The notes: generated from the sequence alone by a model not told the origin. A stretch of DNA of 19,287 bases from Casp-actino8 sp945862545 (GCA_945862545.1 CAMAYS010000029.1:1-19287), one strand, 5' to 3'; shown: positions 1 through 7,595, counted from the stretch's first letter. Translations and numbers: made by a program.

Positions 1-556
1 GTTCTTGGGAGATCATCGCGTTGTCCTCCCATGCAGACTCGGCGATCACCGAAGAAATACCAATGTCAGCAACACGAACTCGAGCATCTTCGCCGAACAT
101 AATCACCGAAGGACGAAGATCATGATGTGCGAGTCCCCGCTTGTGGGCATAATCCAAAGCTCGACACACCTCAACGCCCACAACGAGCGCTTGGCTAGGT
201 GTCAGCAGACGGTTGCGATCGATCATGTCTTGCAGCGAACCGCCAAGTAGTTGCTCGTGGACGACATAGACCCGATCAGTCTCCTTCACTGCGGTACGCC
301 CAAAACTTGTCAGGCGGACGATATGGGGATGATCAATCTGACGCATGACGGCGGCCTGCTCCAGCAAAGCCGCTCCATTACCGATGGTGAATTCAGCAGA
401 AAAAAGACGAAGTACGACGGTCAACTGGGAGAGCAAGTCAGTCGCCGAGTAGGTCGTCGAGGCGGTGACTCGTGAAAGTTCAGTCTCAAGCCTGAATCGA
501 CCATCAAGAACTGAGCCGATGAGCGAGTCGGGATCATGGTTTTCAAACACAGACAT
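1..556 (-). CDS. Protein kinase-like (probable pseudokinase), N-terminal part; gene runs off the left edge
   Basis: The reverse strand reads openly from an ATG at 556 to the window edge (185 codons, no stop). The fold signature is that of a Ser/Thr kinase (PknB type). Seen in order are an N-lobe beginning GSVLDGRFRLE, a hinge-like YVVHEQLLGGSL, the helix before the catalytic loop (CRALDYAHKRGLAHHDLRP) and an activation-segment start (VRVADIGIS). Key catalytic residues are altered. The glycine loop is replaced by LSRVTASTTYS, the VAIK lysine by Arg (VVLRLF), and HRDxKPxN reads HHDLRPSV, so the Asn that binds Mg is Val. The catalytic-loop Asp and the DFG Asp (as DIG) remain. Family knowledge says Lys and Asn loss usually abolishes phosphotransfer, so a scaffolding or regulatory role is inferred. 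The C-terminal part is not visible, so other domains cannot be judged. A TANNNT hexamer seven bases upstream supports this start. Confidence 0.82.
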   Translation of the reverse strand, partial: MSVFENHDPDSLIGSVLDGRFRLETELSRVTASTTYSATDLLSQLTVVLRLFSAEFTIGNGAALLEQAAVMRQIDHPHIVRLTSFGRTAVKETDRVYVVHEQLLGGSLQDMIDRNRLLTPSQALVVGVEVCRALDYAHKRGLAHHDLRPSVIMFGEDARVRVADIGISSVIAESAWEDNAMISQE

Positions 557-563
557 TGCTTGA

Positions 564-569
564 AAACTA
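564..569 (-). promoter_or_regulatory. Candidate -10 element for a leaderless mRNA, pseudokinase gene
   Basis: On the minus strand the hexamer TAGTTT ends seven bases before the ATG at 556. A transcript starting about seven bases after a -10 box would begin at the start codon. No Shine-Dalgarno sequence is visible. It is part of a window-wide pattern. Confidence 0.45.
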
Positions 570-646
570 TCGGTTTGTCAGGAATGTGTGACGGTCGCCC
601 CCTGCAGAAAGTGCAAATACCCTGCTCTAGCAGTCAGAATAGCGAT

Positions 647-1159
647 GTGAATAATGACCACGACCTACCAGTCGCACCATCTCGTCGACGACGGATCAAC
701 ATTGAGACTTTGGTAATCAGTCTCGGACTGAGCATCGGCGTGCTTCTTATCGTCTTGGGTGTGAACTCCGCTACGACTGGACGCGATGCACTTGGTTACC
801 CAGATGCAATCATTGATATTTCTCCTGCGCCTAATGATCGCCAAGTTTTGTCACAGACTGAAGTCAATGTTGATCTACAAGATGGCTATGAGGCCGTCCT
901 TATTCTCGATGATATTGAAATCCCAACCGAACGGCTCGATAGTTTGGCAAGCCAAATTGTGAAACCTGGTGAGCAAATCGTTTTGCCAGCCACTGCTATT
1001 TACGATCAAGGCAACTCACGAATTCGCTTTGAGCCCACGGAGGGTGCAGTGATTGAGTCGTACACAGTTGGCGTACACCAAGTTGAAATCCTCTATTGGA
1101 GAATTGAAGACGGACGCAACTCGGCTCGCAGTTACACGTGGACGTTCGAAGTTCTCTGA
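647..1159 (+). CDS. Small membrane-anchored protein with extracytoplasmic beta-type domain (unknown function)
   Basis: I do not recognise this family. With a GTG start at 647 the protein has 170 residues. There is a short tail ending in RRRR (residues 13-16), a single hydrophobic segment at about 20-39, then a roughly 130-residue soluble domain. Positive-inside logic puts that domain outside the membrane. It begins IDISPAPNDRQVLSQTEVNVDL and ends with a Tyr/Trp-rich strand (SYTWTFEVL), recalling Ig-like or CopC-like beta sandwiches; this is only a resemblance. The frame is open back to an ATG at 584 and another at 536. The latter would overlap the divergent pseudokinase start and adds an unconvincing Cys/His-rich extension, so 647 is preferred (584 is the alternative). 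The gene is divergent from the pseudokinase, which suggests a shared surface or signalling role. Its stop lies one base from the ligA stop. Confidence 0.68.
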   Translation: MNNDHDLPVAPSRRRRINIETLVISLGLSIGVLLIVLGVNSATTGRDALGYPDAIIDISPAPNDRQVLSQTEVNVDLQDGYEAVLILDDIEIPTERLDSLASQIVKPGEQIVLPATAIYDQGNSRIRFEPTEGAVIESYTVGVHQVEILYWRIEDGRNSARSYTWTFEVL

Positions 1160-1160
1160 T

Positions 1161-3227
1161 CTACAGCGGAAGTTCGCCAGTTTCGAGAACGTGCTGAAAA
1201 CCAAGTTCATCAAGTATCGGTACGCCGAGTTCTTCAGCCTTAGTCAACTTGCTCGCTCCCGGTTCGCCGCCGACAACAACTGCGAAAGTTTTTTTCGACA
1301 CTGAACTTGGGCTTTTCCCGCCTCGATCTTTGATCGCCCGTTCGGCACCTTCACGATCGAAATCAATCAACGACCCAGTCACCACAATATTTTTTCCCAC
1401 CAAGTTTTGTGGCAGTCGAGAAATTTGCACATTGCCAAACTCAACACCAGCAGTGCGCATCTTTTCAATGAAGTTCTTATTCTCTGACTTCGCAAACCAT
1501 GAGATCAAGGAAGCCGCAATGACACCACCAACCCCATCAACGGTGGCTAGATCATCTTCGGTCGCCTCCATGATGTCATCGAGATTTCCGAATGCCGTGG
1601 CCAATGCTTCGGAGGCTCCCGGTCCAAGATGCTTGATGCCGAGGGCTGTGAGAAGTTTGGGTAATGGTCGAGTTTTTGAACCATCAATTGCGACCACAAG
1701 TTTTTCCGCACCCTTTTGCGCAAAGCCATCAAGGGTCAGCAATTGTTCAACTGTCAGAGAGTAAATATCTCCTGGATCACCCACAAGAGTGGCATCGGAA
1801 AGTTGATAAACGGTTCGCTCACCAAGACCTTCAATGTCCATGCCACCGCGAGAAGCAAAATAGATAATCCGCTGATCACGTTGACTCGGACAATCGGTCT
1901 CCACGCAACGCATGTTGACCTCACCCTCTGGTCGAAGAAGTTCACCTTTGATGGGGCACGGACACACCGAAGGAAAAACCCATGGCTCAAGACCATCGGG
2001 GCGCAGTGCAAGAACCGGCCCCACAACTTCGGGAATAACGTCTCCAGCTTTACGCACAGTCACCGTGTCACCGGGTCGGACATCTTTCAGGCGTACTTGA
2101 TCTTCGTTGTGCAAGGTTGCCATTGCCACATTGGAACCACCCACGAAGACTGATTCAAGAACCGCGAATGGTGTCACTCGACCGGTTCGTCCGACAGAGA
2201 TCTGAATATCTTTCAATAACGTTGTGCGTTCCTCGGGAGGAAACTTAAAGGCGATTGCCCAGCGCGGGGCTCGTGCCGTGAAACCCAAAGTTTCGCGCTG
2301 CTGCAAATCATTCACTTTGATTGCCACGCCATCAATCTCGTACGGCAAAAGATGTCGATCTTTTTGCCATTTTTGGCAAAACTCTATGACTTGCGCCAAA
2401 GACTCGACCACCTCAATATTCGGATTCACAGGAAAGGAAAAATCGCGCAGAAATTCTAATGATGAATCATGAGATGTGAAGTCTGGACCACCAATCACTT
2501 CGCCAAGTTGGTATGACCAAAAAGCAAGTCCTCGCCCTGCGGTGACGGTCGCATCTTTTTGCCGCAAACTTCCGGCTCCGGCATTACGCGGATTGACGGG
2601 CACAGGATCTGCTTTCTTGCCCGCCGCACTCCTCACAAGGTTCTCAGCTTCCTTGAATGCTTTGAACTTCTCGAAAGCGTCAATCGGCATATACACCTCG
2701 CCGCGCACTTCAAGAACCTGCGGAACAGATGCCCCTGAAGCAGAGATCAACGTCGTTGGAATGACCGCAATGGTGGCAACGTTGGCAGTGACATCTTCGC
2801 CAATACGACCGTCGCCGCGCGTCGCAGCTTGCACGAGAGCGCCATCTTCGTAGCGAATACTCATAGCGAGTCCGTCGATTTTCAGTTCGCAGACAAAGTT
2901 CACGACGGAATCGGAAGGTAAACCTTTGAGGACTCGCTCACCCCAAGCCACTAACTCATCTGCATCCATGGCATTGTCCAGGCTCGTCATCGGGACACGG
3001 TGGACGACTGCAGAAAATGTCTCAGTGACTCCCCCGCCGACTGTTTGACTGGGCGACTGCGCAGTGATCAGTTCGGGGAAAGCAAACTCGAGATCTCGTA
3101 GTTCACTTTCAAGTTCGTCATATTCTGCATCACTGATTTCAGGTACAGCGTCTTGGTAATAGCGCTGACGGTGATAAGCGATCAGGGTCACCAATTCGCT
3201 ATGGCGTTGAATGGAATCTTCTTTCAC
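1161..3227 (-). CDS. ligA: NAD-dependent DNA ligase LigA
   Basis: The enzyme seals nicks in duplex DNA using NAD+ in replication and repair. The 688-residue product matches the normal bacterial LigA length. Domains in order: Ia domain with the YHRQRYYQ and SDAEYDELE motifs (about 18-42); adenylation domain with the catalytic lysine K116 in ELKIDGLA; OB-fold (SVGRTGRVTPFAVL); a four-Cys zinc finger (CPCP, then C-x5-C before PSQRDQ); helix-hairpin-helix repeats (LDGFAQKGAEKL, VDGVGGVIAASL); and a C-terminal BRCT domain (NIVVTGSL onwards). The start is GTG (forward CAC at 3225-3227), with a weak AGG ribosome site about six bases upstream. It lies 68 bases downstream of the MetE-like gene on the same strand, as in mycobacteria where ligA follows Rv3015c. 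It meets the upstream (+) gene tail-to-tail with a one-base gap. Confidence 0.98.
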   Translation of the reverse strand: MKEDSIQRHSELVTLIAYHRQRYYQDAVPEISDAEYDELESELRDLEFAFPELITAQSPSQTVGGGVTETFSAVVHRVPMTSLDNAMDADELVAWGERVLKGLPSDSVVNFVCELKIDGLAMSIRYEDGALVQAATRGDGRIGEDVTANVATIAVIPTTLISASGASVPQVLEVRGEVYMPIDAFEKFKAFKEAENLVRSAAGKKADPVPVNPRNAGAGSLRQKDATVTAGRGLAFWSYQLGEVIGGPDFTSHDSSLEFLRDFSFPVNPNIEVVESLAQVIEFCQKWQKDRHLLPYEIDGVAIKVNDLQQRETLGFTARAPRWAIAFKFPPEERTTLLKDIQISVGRTGRVTPFAVLESVFVGGSNVAMATLHNEDQVRLKDVRPGDTVTVRKAGDVIPEVVGPVLALRPDGLEPWVFPSVCPCPIKGELLRPEGEVNMRCVETDCPSQRDQRIIYFASRGGMDIEGLGERTVYQLSDATLVGDPGDIYSLTVEQLLTLDGFAQKGAEKLVVAIDGSKTRPLPKLLTALGIKHLGPGASEALATAFGNLDDIMEATEDDLATVDGVGGVIAASLISWFAKSENKNFIEKMRTAGVEFGNVQISRLPQNLVGKNIVVTGSLIDFDREGAERAIKDRGGKSPSSVSKKTFAVVVGGEPGASKLTKAEELGVPILDELGFQHVLETGELPL

Positions 3228-3268
3228 AACGCCTGCGATCTTGGATGTAGTTGGTCGCCCACATGACC

Positions 3269-3274
3269 ATTCTA
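3269..3274 (-). promoter_or_regulatory. Candidate -10 element upstream of ligA
   Basis: The minus-strand hexamer TAGAAT differs from the TATAAT consensus at one position and lies 41 bases before the GTG of ligA, inside the 68-base gap after the MetE-like gene. No convincing -35 box was seen. This would give ligA its own leadered promoter in addition to read-through. Confidence 0.3.
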
Positions 3275-3295
3275 GATCGGGGGTGAAACAAGGGT

Positions 3296-4315
3296 CTAGG
3301 CACCAATGTTAAGACGTGTGGCAAGGGCCTGGGTTCGTACTCTTTCGCCGATATCGCGCACCTGAGCGTAAATCTGCTCAGCCACCTCTTCGCTGAAACT
3401 CGCCAATCCACAGGCAGGCGTGACAAGCGACTGTTGACGCAACCTCTGAGCATCACAACCTTGCTGAACGAGTTCACACCACAGAGCAGCCAATTGCTTC
3501 CACGAACGATCGGCTGAGCCCATAATCGGGGCATCCGTGCGAATAACACCCCACGCAATCATGCCGCCATTTTCCAAATATTTCGCCAACAGTCCGGCGT
3601 AACTCTTGACATGATTGCCCACTTCAATGCTCAAGATCGCTGGACCTGCAGCCAACAGCGGAGTGCCATCAATACCGCTGCAACAATGCAGTCCCATCAG
3701 GGCATCGCGCTCAATGATCGCTAATGCACCCGACATCAGGTCGACCGCCGTATCAGGGGCGATCGGAAATGACTCGTGCATCATCATTGCCAAATCAGGC
3801 TCATCAATGAAAACAACTTGCGGACTGTCAGGAAGGGCAGCGGCGACAAAATCATGAATATTTCTCACGTGAGTACGCACGGCCCGCACGGCCACATCAA
3901 AGGCGATACTGACTGGAACTCCGATGCGTACTAGGGCTTGGCCCAGTGTCACCGGCCCCGTGAACTGCCACTTCACTGGGCCCGTATGACCCTTGGCTAC
4001 CTCAAGAAATGTCCGTAGTCCAACATAAGCATCGTGATCAAAATCGGTGATGACATCGGCAAAGGGGTCAATCTTGTCGAGGTCAATGACGCACGAATTG
4101 TATTGACCAAATTTGATGCCACGGATCCCCGCTACGGCCATGGCGATCATGCCTTCATTAGGCGAACGGCGCGTGAGTGTCGGGATCGTCGGCAGGTCAG
4201 GTGTCATCCGCAGTGCAAATTCGGCGCCCTGCTTAGCATCACGATGTGGAAGGCTGCCGATGCCTGTGGCGACACCGCCCAATAAATGCTTACTGACCGA
4301 ATTTGTTTGCACCAT
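3296..4315 (-). CDS. Cobalamin-independent methionine synthase C-terminal-type protein (core MetE-like methyltransferase)
   Basis: The 339-residue product corresponds to the C-terminal (catalytic, zinc) half of MetE with no N-terminal half. Visible family motifs are GIGSLPHRDA near the N-terminus, FTGPVTLGQAL, and FIDEPDLA, which is equivalent to the IDEP segment of MetE. All four zinc ligands appear to be kept: His and Cys in GLHCCSG, Glu in ILSIEVGNH, and Cys in TPACGLAS. MetE transfers a methyl group to homocysteine to make methionine. Single-domain core MetE proteins of archaea and some bacteria are known to take the methyl from a corrinoid instead of triglutamyl-folate, so the donor here is open. 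The frame is open to a GTG at 4330, but GGAGG seven bases before the ATG at 4315 fixes the start. The position next to ligA matches Rv3015c of M. tuberculosis. Confidence 0.88.
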   Translation of the reverse strand: MVQTNSVSKHLLGGVATGIGSLPHRDAKQGAEFALRMTPDLPTIPTLTRRSPNEGMIAMAVAGIRGIKFGQYNSCVIDLDKIDPFADVITDFDHDAYVGLRTFLEVAKGHTGPVKWQFTGPVTLGQALVRIGVPVSIAFDVAVRAVRTHVRNIHDFVAAALPDSPQVVFIDEPDLAMMMHESFPIAPDTAVDLMSGALAIIERDALMGLHCCSGIDGTPLLAAGPAILSIEVGNHVKSYAGLLAKYLENGGMIAWGVIRTDAPIMGSADRSWKQLAALWCELVQQGCDAQRLRQQSLVTPACGLASFSEEVAEQIYAQVRDIGERVRTQALATRLNIGA

Positions 4316-4321
4316 TTCGCC

Positions 4322-4326
4322 ACCTC
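4322..4326 (-). promoter_or_regulatory. Strong ribosome binding site of the MetE-like gene
   Basis: A perfect GGAGG (minus strand) lies seven bases before the ATG at 4315. It decides between that ATG and an in-frame GTG at 4330. It stands out because many neighbours have no recognisable ribosome site. Confidence 0.7.
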
Positions 4327-4353
4327 CCACAACACTTTCCTAACAGGGTGCAA

Positions 4354-4378
4354 ATGTCCCGCCATCATTGGGAGACAT
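4354..4378. repeat. Interrupted palindrome in the leader of the MetE-like gene
   Basis: ATGTC (4354-4358) and GACAT (4374-4378) are perfect inverted arms. The inner CC/GG pairs extend the stem with one bulged base around the loop GCCATCATT. It lies 38-63 bases before the MetE-like ATG, so it could be an operator or an mRNA hairpin. Confidence 0.35.
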
Positions 4379-4391
4379 CACCCACGCAACA

Positions 4392-4397
4392 ATTATC
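4392..4397 (-). promoter_or_regulatory. Candidate -10 element of the MetE-like gene
   Basis: The minus-strand hexamer GATAAT sits in the 143-base divergent gap, 76 bases before the ATG at 4315. This would give a leader of about 70 bases containing the palindrome at 4354-4378 and the GGAGG site. The -35 region (TTAGAG at 18 bases) is poor. Confidence 0.25.
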
Positions 4398-4458
4398 CAA
4401 TTCTCCGTTTGCGCTCTCTAATGACACAAATGGTCGGTCAATCGGCAACGCTTAAGAC

Positions 4459-5340
4459 ATGGCCTTGAAGACACGAATGGATCTCAATCGAAGTCTTCAA
4501 ATGGCGGCGAGAGTCAGCGTCGTCGCCCTCGGACTCACTGTGCCCCTTGTTGATCAAGCCATCGCCGACTACGCCACCCTGGCCAGCACTGCAACGCGGA
4601 TCGCCTTGTGGGCGCTGTGGGCGGTCTCTTTTTTGTGCATCCTGGTGCCATCCTGCACTGCGCTGACATGCCTGCGTTTAGCCGCACCCAGCAACCTTGC
4701 TGTTGTTCTTTTCACCATTCTCGCGACGGATTCTTGGAGTCCTCGTTCTTTAGTGAGCGTCATGCTGAGTTTGATATGTGTCTCCACTGTTTTCAGTGCC
4801 GAGGTGGGAAACGCTTTTGCGCAGCTCTCGGCTTATGGAGATGAGCGAAGGTTTTTACTTCGCTGTCCGACCGATATGGTCATCGTGCAATGTCTGATGT
4901 GGACATTATGGGTGGGCACTGCGATCACAGCAGTCTCATTTTTCAATGATGAGAATTTGATTGCAGGAACAGTTTTCACCGTCCTCACAGCGGCACTGAG
5001 TTATATCTTGCCATCTCGCTTTCATCGCTTCTCGCGCCGTTGGCTCGTTGGTGTACCTGCGGGAGTGGTGATCCACGACTCATTTGCACTGGCGGAAACC
5101 GCGATGTTTATGAAACAAAGCATTGCTCACATCGGGATTGAAACTAATAGCGAGAATTCAGAAGCAGCAGATCTCAGCGGGGGTTGTCGCGGACCAAGTA
5201 TCACCATTGCACTTCGGGAGTTTGACAAGGTTATTTTGGCGGCTACGCGAAAAACTCCTGGTGGCAAAGCCTTACACGTTCAAACGATGCGCGTGTGTCC
5301 GACCCGTGTGGCACGCACCGTACAAGAACTGACCAGTTGA
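4459..5340 (+). CDS. Polytopic membrane protein of unknown function
   Basis: I do not recognise this 293-residue protein. The first two thirds are strongly hydrophobic, with probable membrane segments near residues 17-37, 45-68, 76-90, 97-113, 140-160 and 167-186. After a basic stretch (SRFHRFSRRW) comes a mainly soluble C-terminal part of about 100 residues, ending in a basic segment rich in Thr, Arg and Val. No enzyme or transporter motif is visible. The ATG at 4459 gives the longest form; ATGs at 4477 and 4501 are alternatives, since no clear ribosome site or -10 hexamer decides. The gene is the only (+) gene within the ligA to cysteine desulfurase block. It diverges from the MetE-like gene across 143 bases and ends four bases from the mnmA stop. 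Its codon use looks like that of its neighbours, with no sign of transfer. Confidence 0.75.
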   Translation: MALKTRMDLNRSLQMAARVSVVALGLTVPLVDQAIADYATLASTATRIALWALWAVSFLCILVPSCTALTCLRLAAPSNLAVVLFTILATDSWSPRSLVSVMLSLICVSTVFSAEVGNAFAQLSAYGDERRFLLRCPTDMVIVQCLMWTLWVGTAITAVSFFNDENLIAGTVFTVLTAALSYILPSRFHRFSRRWLVGVPAGVVIHDSFALAETAMFMKQSIAHIGIETNSENSEAADLSGGCRGPSITIALREFDKVILAATRKTPGGKALHVQTMRVCPTRVARTVQELTS

Positions 5341-5344
5341 GTTT

Positions 5345-6430
5345 TCAGTGAGTCGTCATTGACACTGCTGAACGTACGACCAGTCCGCCACCAAGAACAT
5401 AACGATCTTCGGCGTCATAGAAAACCGCACTTTGTCCTGGCGATATCCGTCGTTGAGGTTCTGTCCAGGCGACAACAGTTCGACCACTCTCGTCAAGAGA
5501 AAGAATCGCCGAACGAGGCTCACCATGCGCGCTGCACTGCACACGAGCCATCCCAGTATGTGGTTGATCGCTCCACACCACGCCACTGACCAATTCAAAA
5601 TCGGTGAGCAGAAGATTTTCTGGTCCAACGACAACTCGCCGTCCTGGCACATCAATGTCCACGACAAAACGCTTCGTTCCACCGCCGCCAGCAACTCCAC
5701 GTCGTTGACCAAGAGTCACTAATTCGACTGATTCGACCGAACCCAATTCAACGCCAGTTTCATCGACGACCACAGCCTCATTCAGCGGAATACGCCGACC
5801 AATGAAACTCACCCGACCACTGCGGCCGTCGTTATCTTTTGCAGTCGTGATAAAACACACATCTTGGCTGTCTGGCTTTGAGGCCGTACGCATATTCAGG
5901 CGTGCAGCGTGTTCGCGCACAACGATCTTGGTCATTTCGCCAACTGGGAAAATAGTGCGTGATAATTGCTGCTGATCAAGCATGTGCACCACATAACTCT
6001 GATCCTTGGCCATATCGTGTCCGCGAACTAGGCGATAGACATCATCTTCATACACAACTCGCGCATGATGACCAGTCGCCACAGCGTCAAAGCCGAGCAC
6101 TAACGCTCGTTCATGCAAGCGATCAAACTTGAGATGGCGATTGCATTCGATGCAGGGATTCGGGGTAATACCGATGGCGTGGTCATTGATATAGGGATCA
6201 ACGACCGCACGCTGAAAATCTTCAGTGAAATTAAAAACCAGATGATCAATGCCGATCTGTTGCGCGACGCGACGAGCATCATCCACATCGCTCACACTGC
6301 AACAGCCCGTGTCACTCTCGCCACCCCACAGGCGCATCGTGACACCAACGACTTCGTGACCTTGCTCAAGCAACAATGCAGCGGCAACCGACGAATCCAC
6401 GCCTCCAGACATAGCTACTAAGACTTTCAT
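5345..6430 (-). CDS. mnmA: tRNA-specific 2-thiouridylase MnmA
   Basis: MnmA activates U34 of Lys, Glu and Gln tRNAs with ATP and inserts sulfur to give 2-thiouridine. The 361-residue product has the N-type ATP-pyrophosphatase loop SGGVDSS at residues 8-14. The two catalytic cysteines are C93 (NPCIECN) and C191 (DSQDVCFI), with the tRNA/ATP-site segments ATGHHARV and KDQSYVVHML between them. The central and C-terminal beta-barrel domains follow (TLGQRRGV and the final beta-rich third). The start ATG is three bases after the cysteine desulfurase stop, so the two are almost certainly co-transcribed and co-translated. The desulfurase is the expected sulfur donor. Downstream, the gene faces the unknown membrane protein with a four-base gap and no hairpin terminator. 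Confidence 0.98.
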   Translation of the reverse strand: MKVLVAMSGGVDSSVAAALLLEQGHEVVGVTMRLWGGESDTGCCSVSDVDDARRVAQQIGIDHLVFNFTEDFQRAVVDPYINDHAIGITPNPCIECNRHLKFDRLHERALVLGFDAVATGHHARVVYEDDVYRLVRGHDMAKDQSYVVHMLDQQQLSRTIFPVGEMTKIVVREHAARLNMRTASKPDSQDVCFITTAKDNDGRSGRVSFIGRRIPLNEAVVVDETGVELGSVESVELVTLGQRRGVAGGGGTKRFVVDIDVPGRRVVVGPENLLLTDFELVSGVVWSDQPHTGMARVQCSAHGEPRSAILSLDESGRTVVAWTEPQRRISPGQSAVFYDAEDRYVLGGGLVVRSAVSMTTH

Positions 6431-6433
6431 AGG

Positions 6434-7579
6434 TCACAGGCTACGGCAATTTTGCACACTACGGATTCGATCTGTGGCATCGGTGATCGCAGAAATTGCC
6501 CGTGTGACATCAGATTGCGTGGTGGTGTGACCCATGCTCAGGCGCAATGCTCCCGCAGTGAGTTCAGATGAGACGCCCATGGCGGCCAAAACATGAGATG
6601 GCTCCATCGCCCCACTGGCGCAGGCTGAGGCGGCAGAAGCACACACCATGGCTTCATCGAGAAGATAAAGCAGAGATTCACTCTCGATCCCCTCGAGACA
6701 AAAATGAACGATGCCGGGAACACTGACCTCAGATGAAACTGTCCGCTGTGCTCCCTCAATACGCGAAATCCCCGCTATCAGCGTAGTGCGCAACACATTG
6801 ATGCGTTGCACCTCGTCTTCGCGCGCGAGATCAGTCAGTCGCAGCGCCTCGGCCGTGGCCACAATTCCGCCAACATTATGCGTTCCACTGCGACGATCGC
6901 GTTCTTGTCCACCACCCAGAACAGTCGGCTCAAAAGTTATGCCTTCGCGCACAATCAAAATACCGACGCCTTTGGGTCCGCCGAATTTGTGTGCGCTGAG
7001 TGCCATCGTGTCCACAAGCGGCCACAGAGTGCGCAAGTCAATCCAACACACAGCTTGAACTGCATCGGTGTGTAAAACAGCGCGTGGTGCCAGTTTGCGA
7101 ACTAACCGCGAAACCGCCACAAGATCTGTCACTGTCCCAATCTCGTTGTTGACTGCCATCACCGAAACGCTCGAGACTTCAGCGTCAAGGACTGCTTCTA
7201 ATGCGCGCAGATCGATTGCCCCATTGCTGTCAACGGCGACGACTCGCCCGCCAGCATGTTCAACACAATTCAAGACAGCGTGATGTTCGGCTGCTGAACA
7301 GACCGCCACCCCACCTCGACGACGAATGATTCCGGTGATCGCAGAGTTGTCACTTTCAGTACCGCAACCGGTGAAGATGACTTCGCCTGGCTTGCACCCA
7401 ATGACATCGGCGACCACATCGCGGGCCTCGTCAATGCACTGGCGGGCCTGTCGGGCAAAACGGTGCGAACCAGAAGGATTGGCGAAAACCTCGGTCAGAA
7501 ACGGGAGCATGGCCTGAACTGCCTCAGGTCGCATTGGCGTGGTTGCCGCATGATCGAGGTAGACAAGGTCCAAAGACAT
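6434..7579 (-). CDS. iscS: Cysteine desulfurase (IscS/NifS family, class V aminotransferase fold)
   Basis: This PLP enzyme converts cysteine to alanine and carries the sulfur as a persulfide for tRNA thiolation and Fe-S assembly. The 381-residue protein begins MSLDLVYLDHAATTP, a family hallmark. It has the cofactor-binding HTDAVQA segment (170-176), the PLP lysine K198 in SAHKFGGPKG, and the persulfide cysteine C320 in SAASACASG within the mobile loop. The frame extends upstream to 7624, but homology begins at 7579 and the extension overlaps the divergent methyltransferase. A TANNNT hexamer six bases before 7579 also supports that ATG as a leaderless start; the GAGGGG touching the ATG is too close to be a ribosome site. 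It heads a unit with mnmA (three-base gap) as in M. tuberculosis. The symbol is assigned by context, since sub-family assignment is not certain. Confidence 0.96.
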   Translation of the reverse strand: MSLDLVYLDHAATTPMRPEAVQAMLPFLTEVFANPSGSHRFARQARQCIDEARDVVADVIGCKPGEVIFTGCGTESDNSAITGIIRRRGGVAVCSAAEHHAVLNCVEHAGGRVVAVDSNGAIDLRALEAVLDAEVSSVSVMAVNNEIGTVTDLVAVSRLVRKLAPRAVLHTDAVQAVCWIDLRTLWPLVDTMALSAHKFGGPKGVGILIVREGITFEPTVLGGGQERDRRSGTHNVGGIVATAEALRLTDLAREDEVQRINVLRTTLIAGISRIEGAQRTVSSEVSVPGIVHFCLEGIESESLLYLLDEAMVCASAASACASGAMEPSHVLAAMGVSSELTAGALRLSMGHTTTQSDVTRAISAITDATDRIRSVQNCRSL

Positions 7580-7585
7580 CCCCTC

Positions 7586-7591
7586 AGAGTA
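7586..7591 (-). promoter_or_regulatory. Candidate -10 element, cysteine desulfurase gene
   Basis: TACTCT on the minus strand ends six bases before the ATG at 7579, the same hexamer and spacing as at the S9 peptidase gene (18967-18972). Its TA dinucleotide is shared with the opposing hexamer at 7590-7595. Confidence 0.5.
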
Positions 7592-7595
7592 CCGT
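7590..7595 (+). promoter_or_regulatory. Candidate -10 element, methyltransferase gene
   Basis: TACCGT ends seven bases before the GTG at 7603. It lies in the 11-mer GAGTACCGTTG (7587-7597), which recurs exactly, at the same distance from the start codon, before glpX (18994-19004). Confidence 0.5.

Noticed and set aside
1249..1764. Long plus-strand open frame of 171 codons inside ligA
   Set aside because: It is antisense to an intact, highly conserved ligA, shows no recognisable protein character and is rich in Ser/Pro/Thr as expected of a shadow frame.
4316..4400. SAM or cobalamin riboswitch in the leader of the MetE-like gene
   Set aside because: The leader is only about 70 bases with one short stem; I can recognise no B12-box or SAM riboswitch core. 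A covariance-model search would settle it.
7573..7586. GAGGGG touching the cysteine desulfurase ATG as a Shine-Dalgarno site
   Set aside because: It directly abuts the start codon with no spacer, which is too close for ribosome pairing; the leaderless reading explains the region better.
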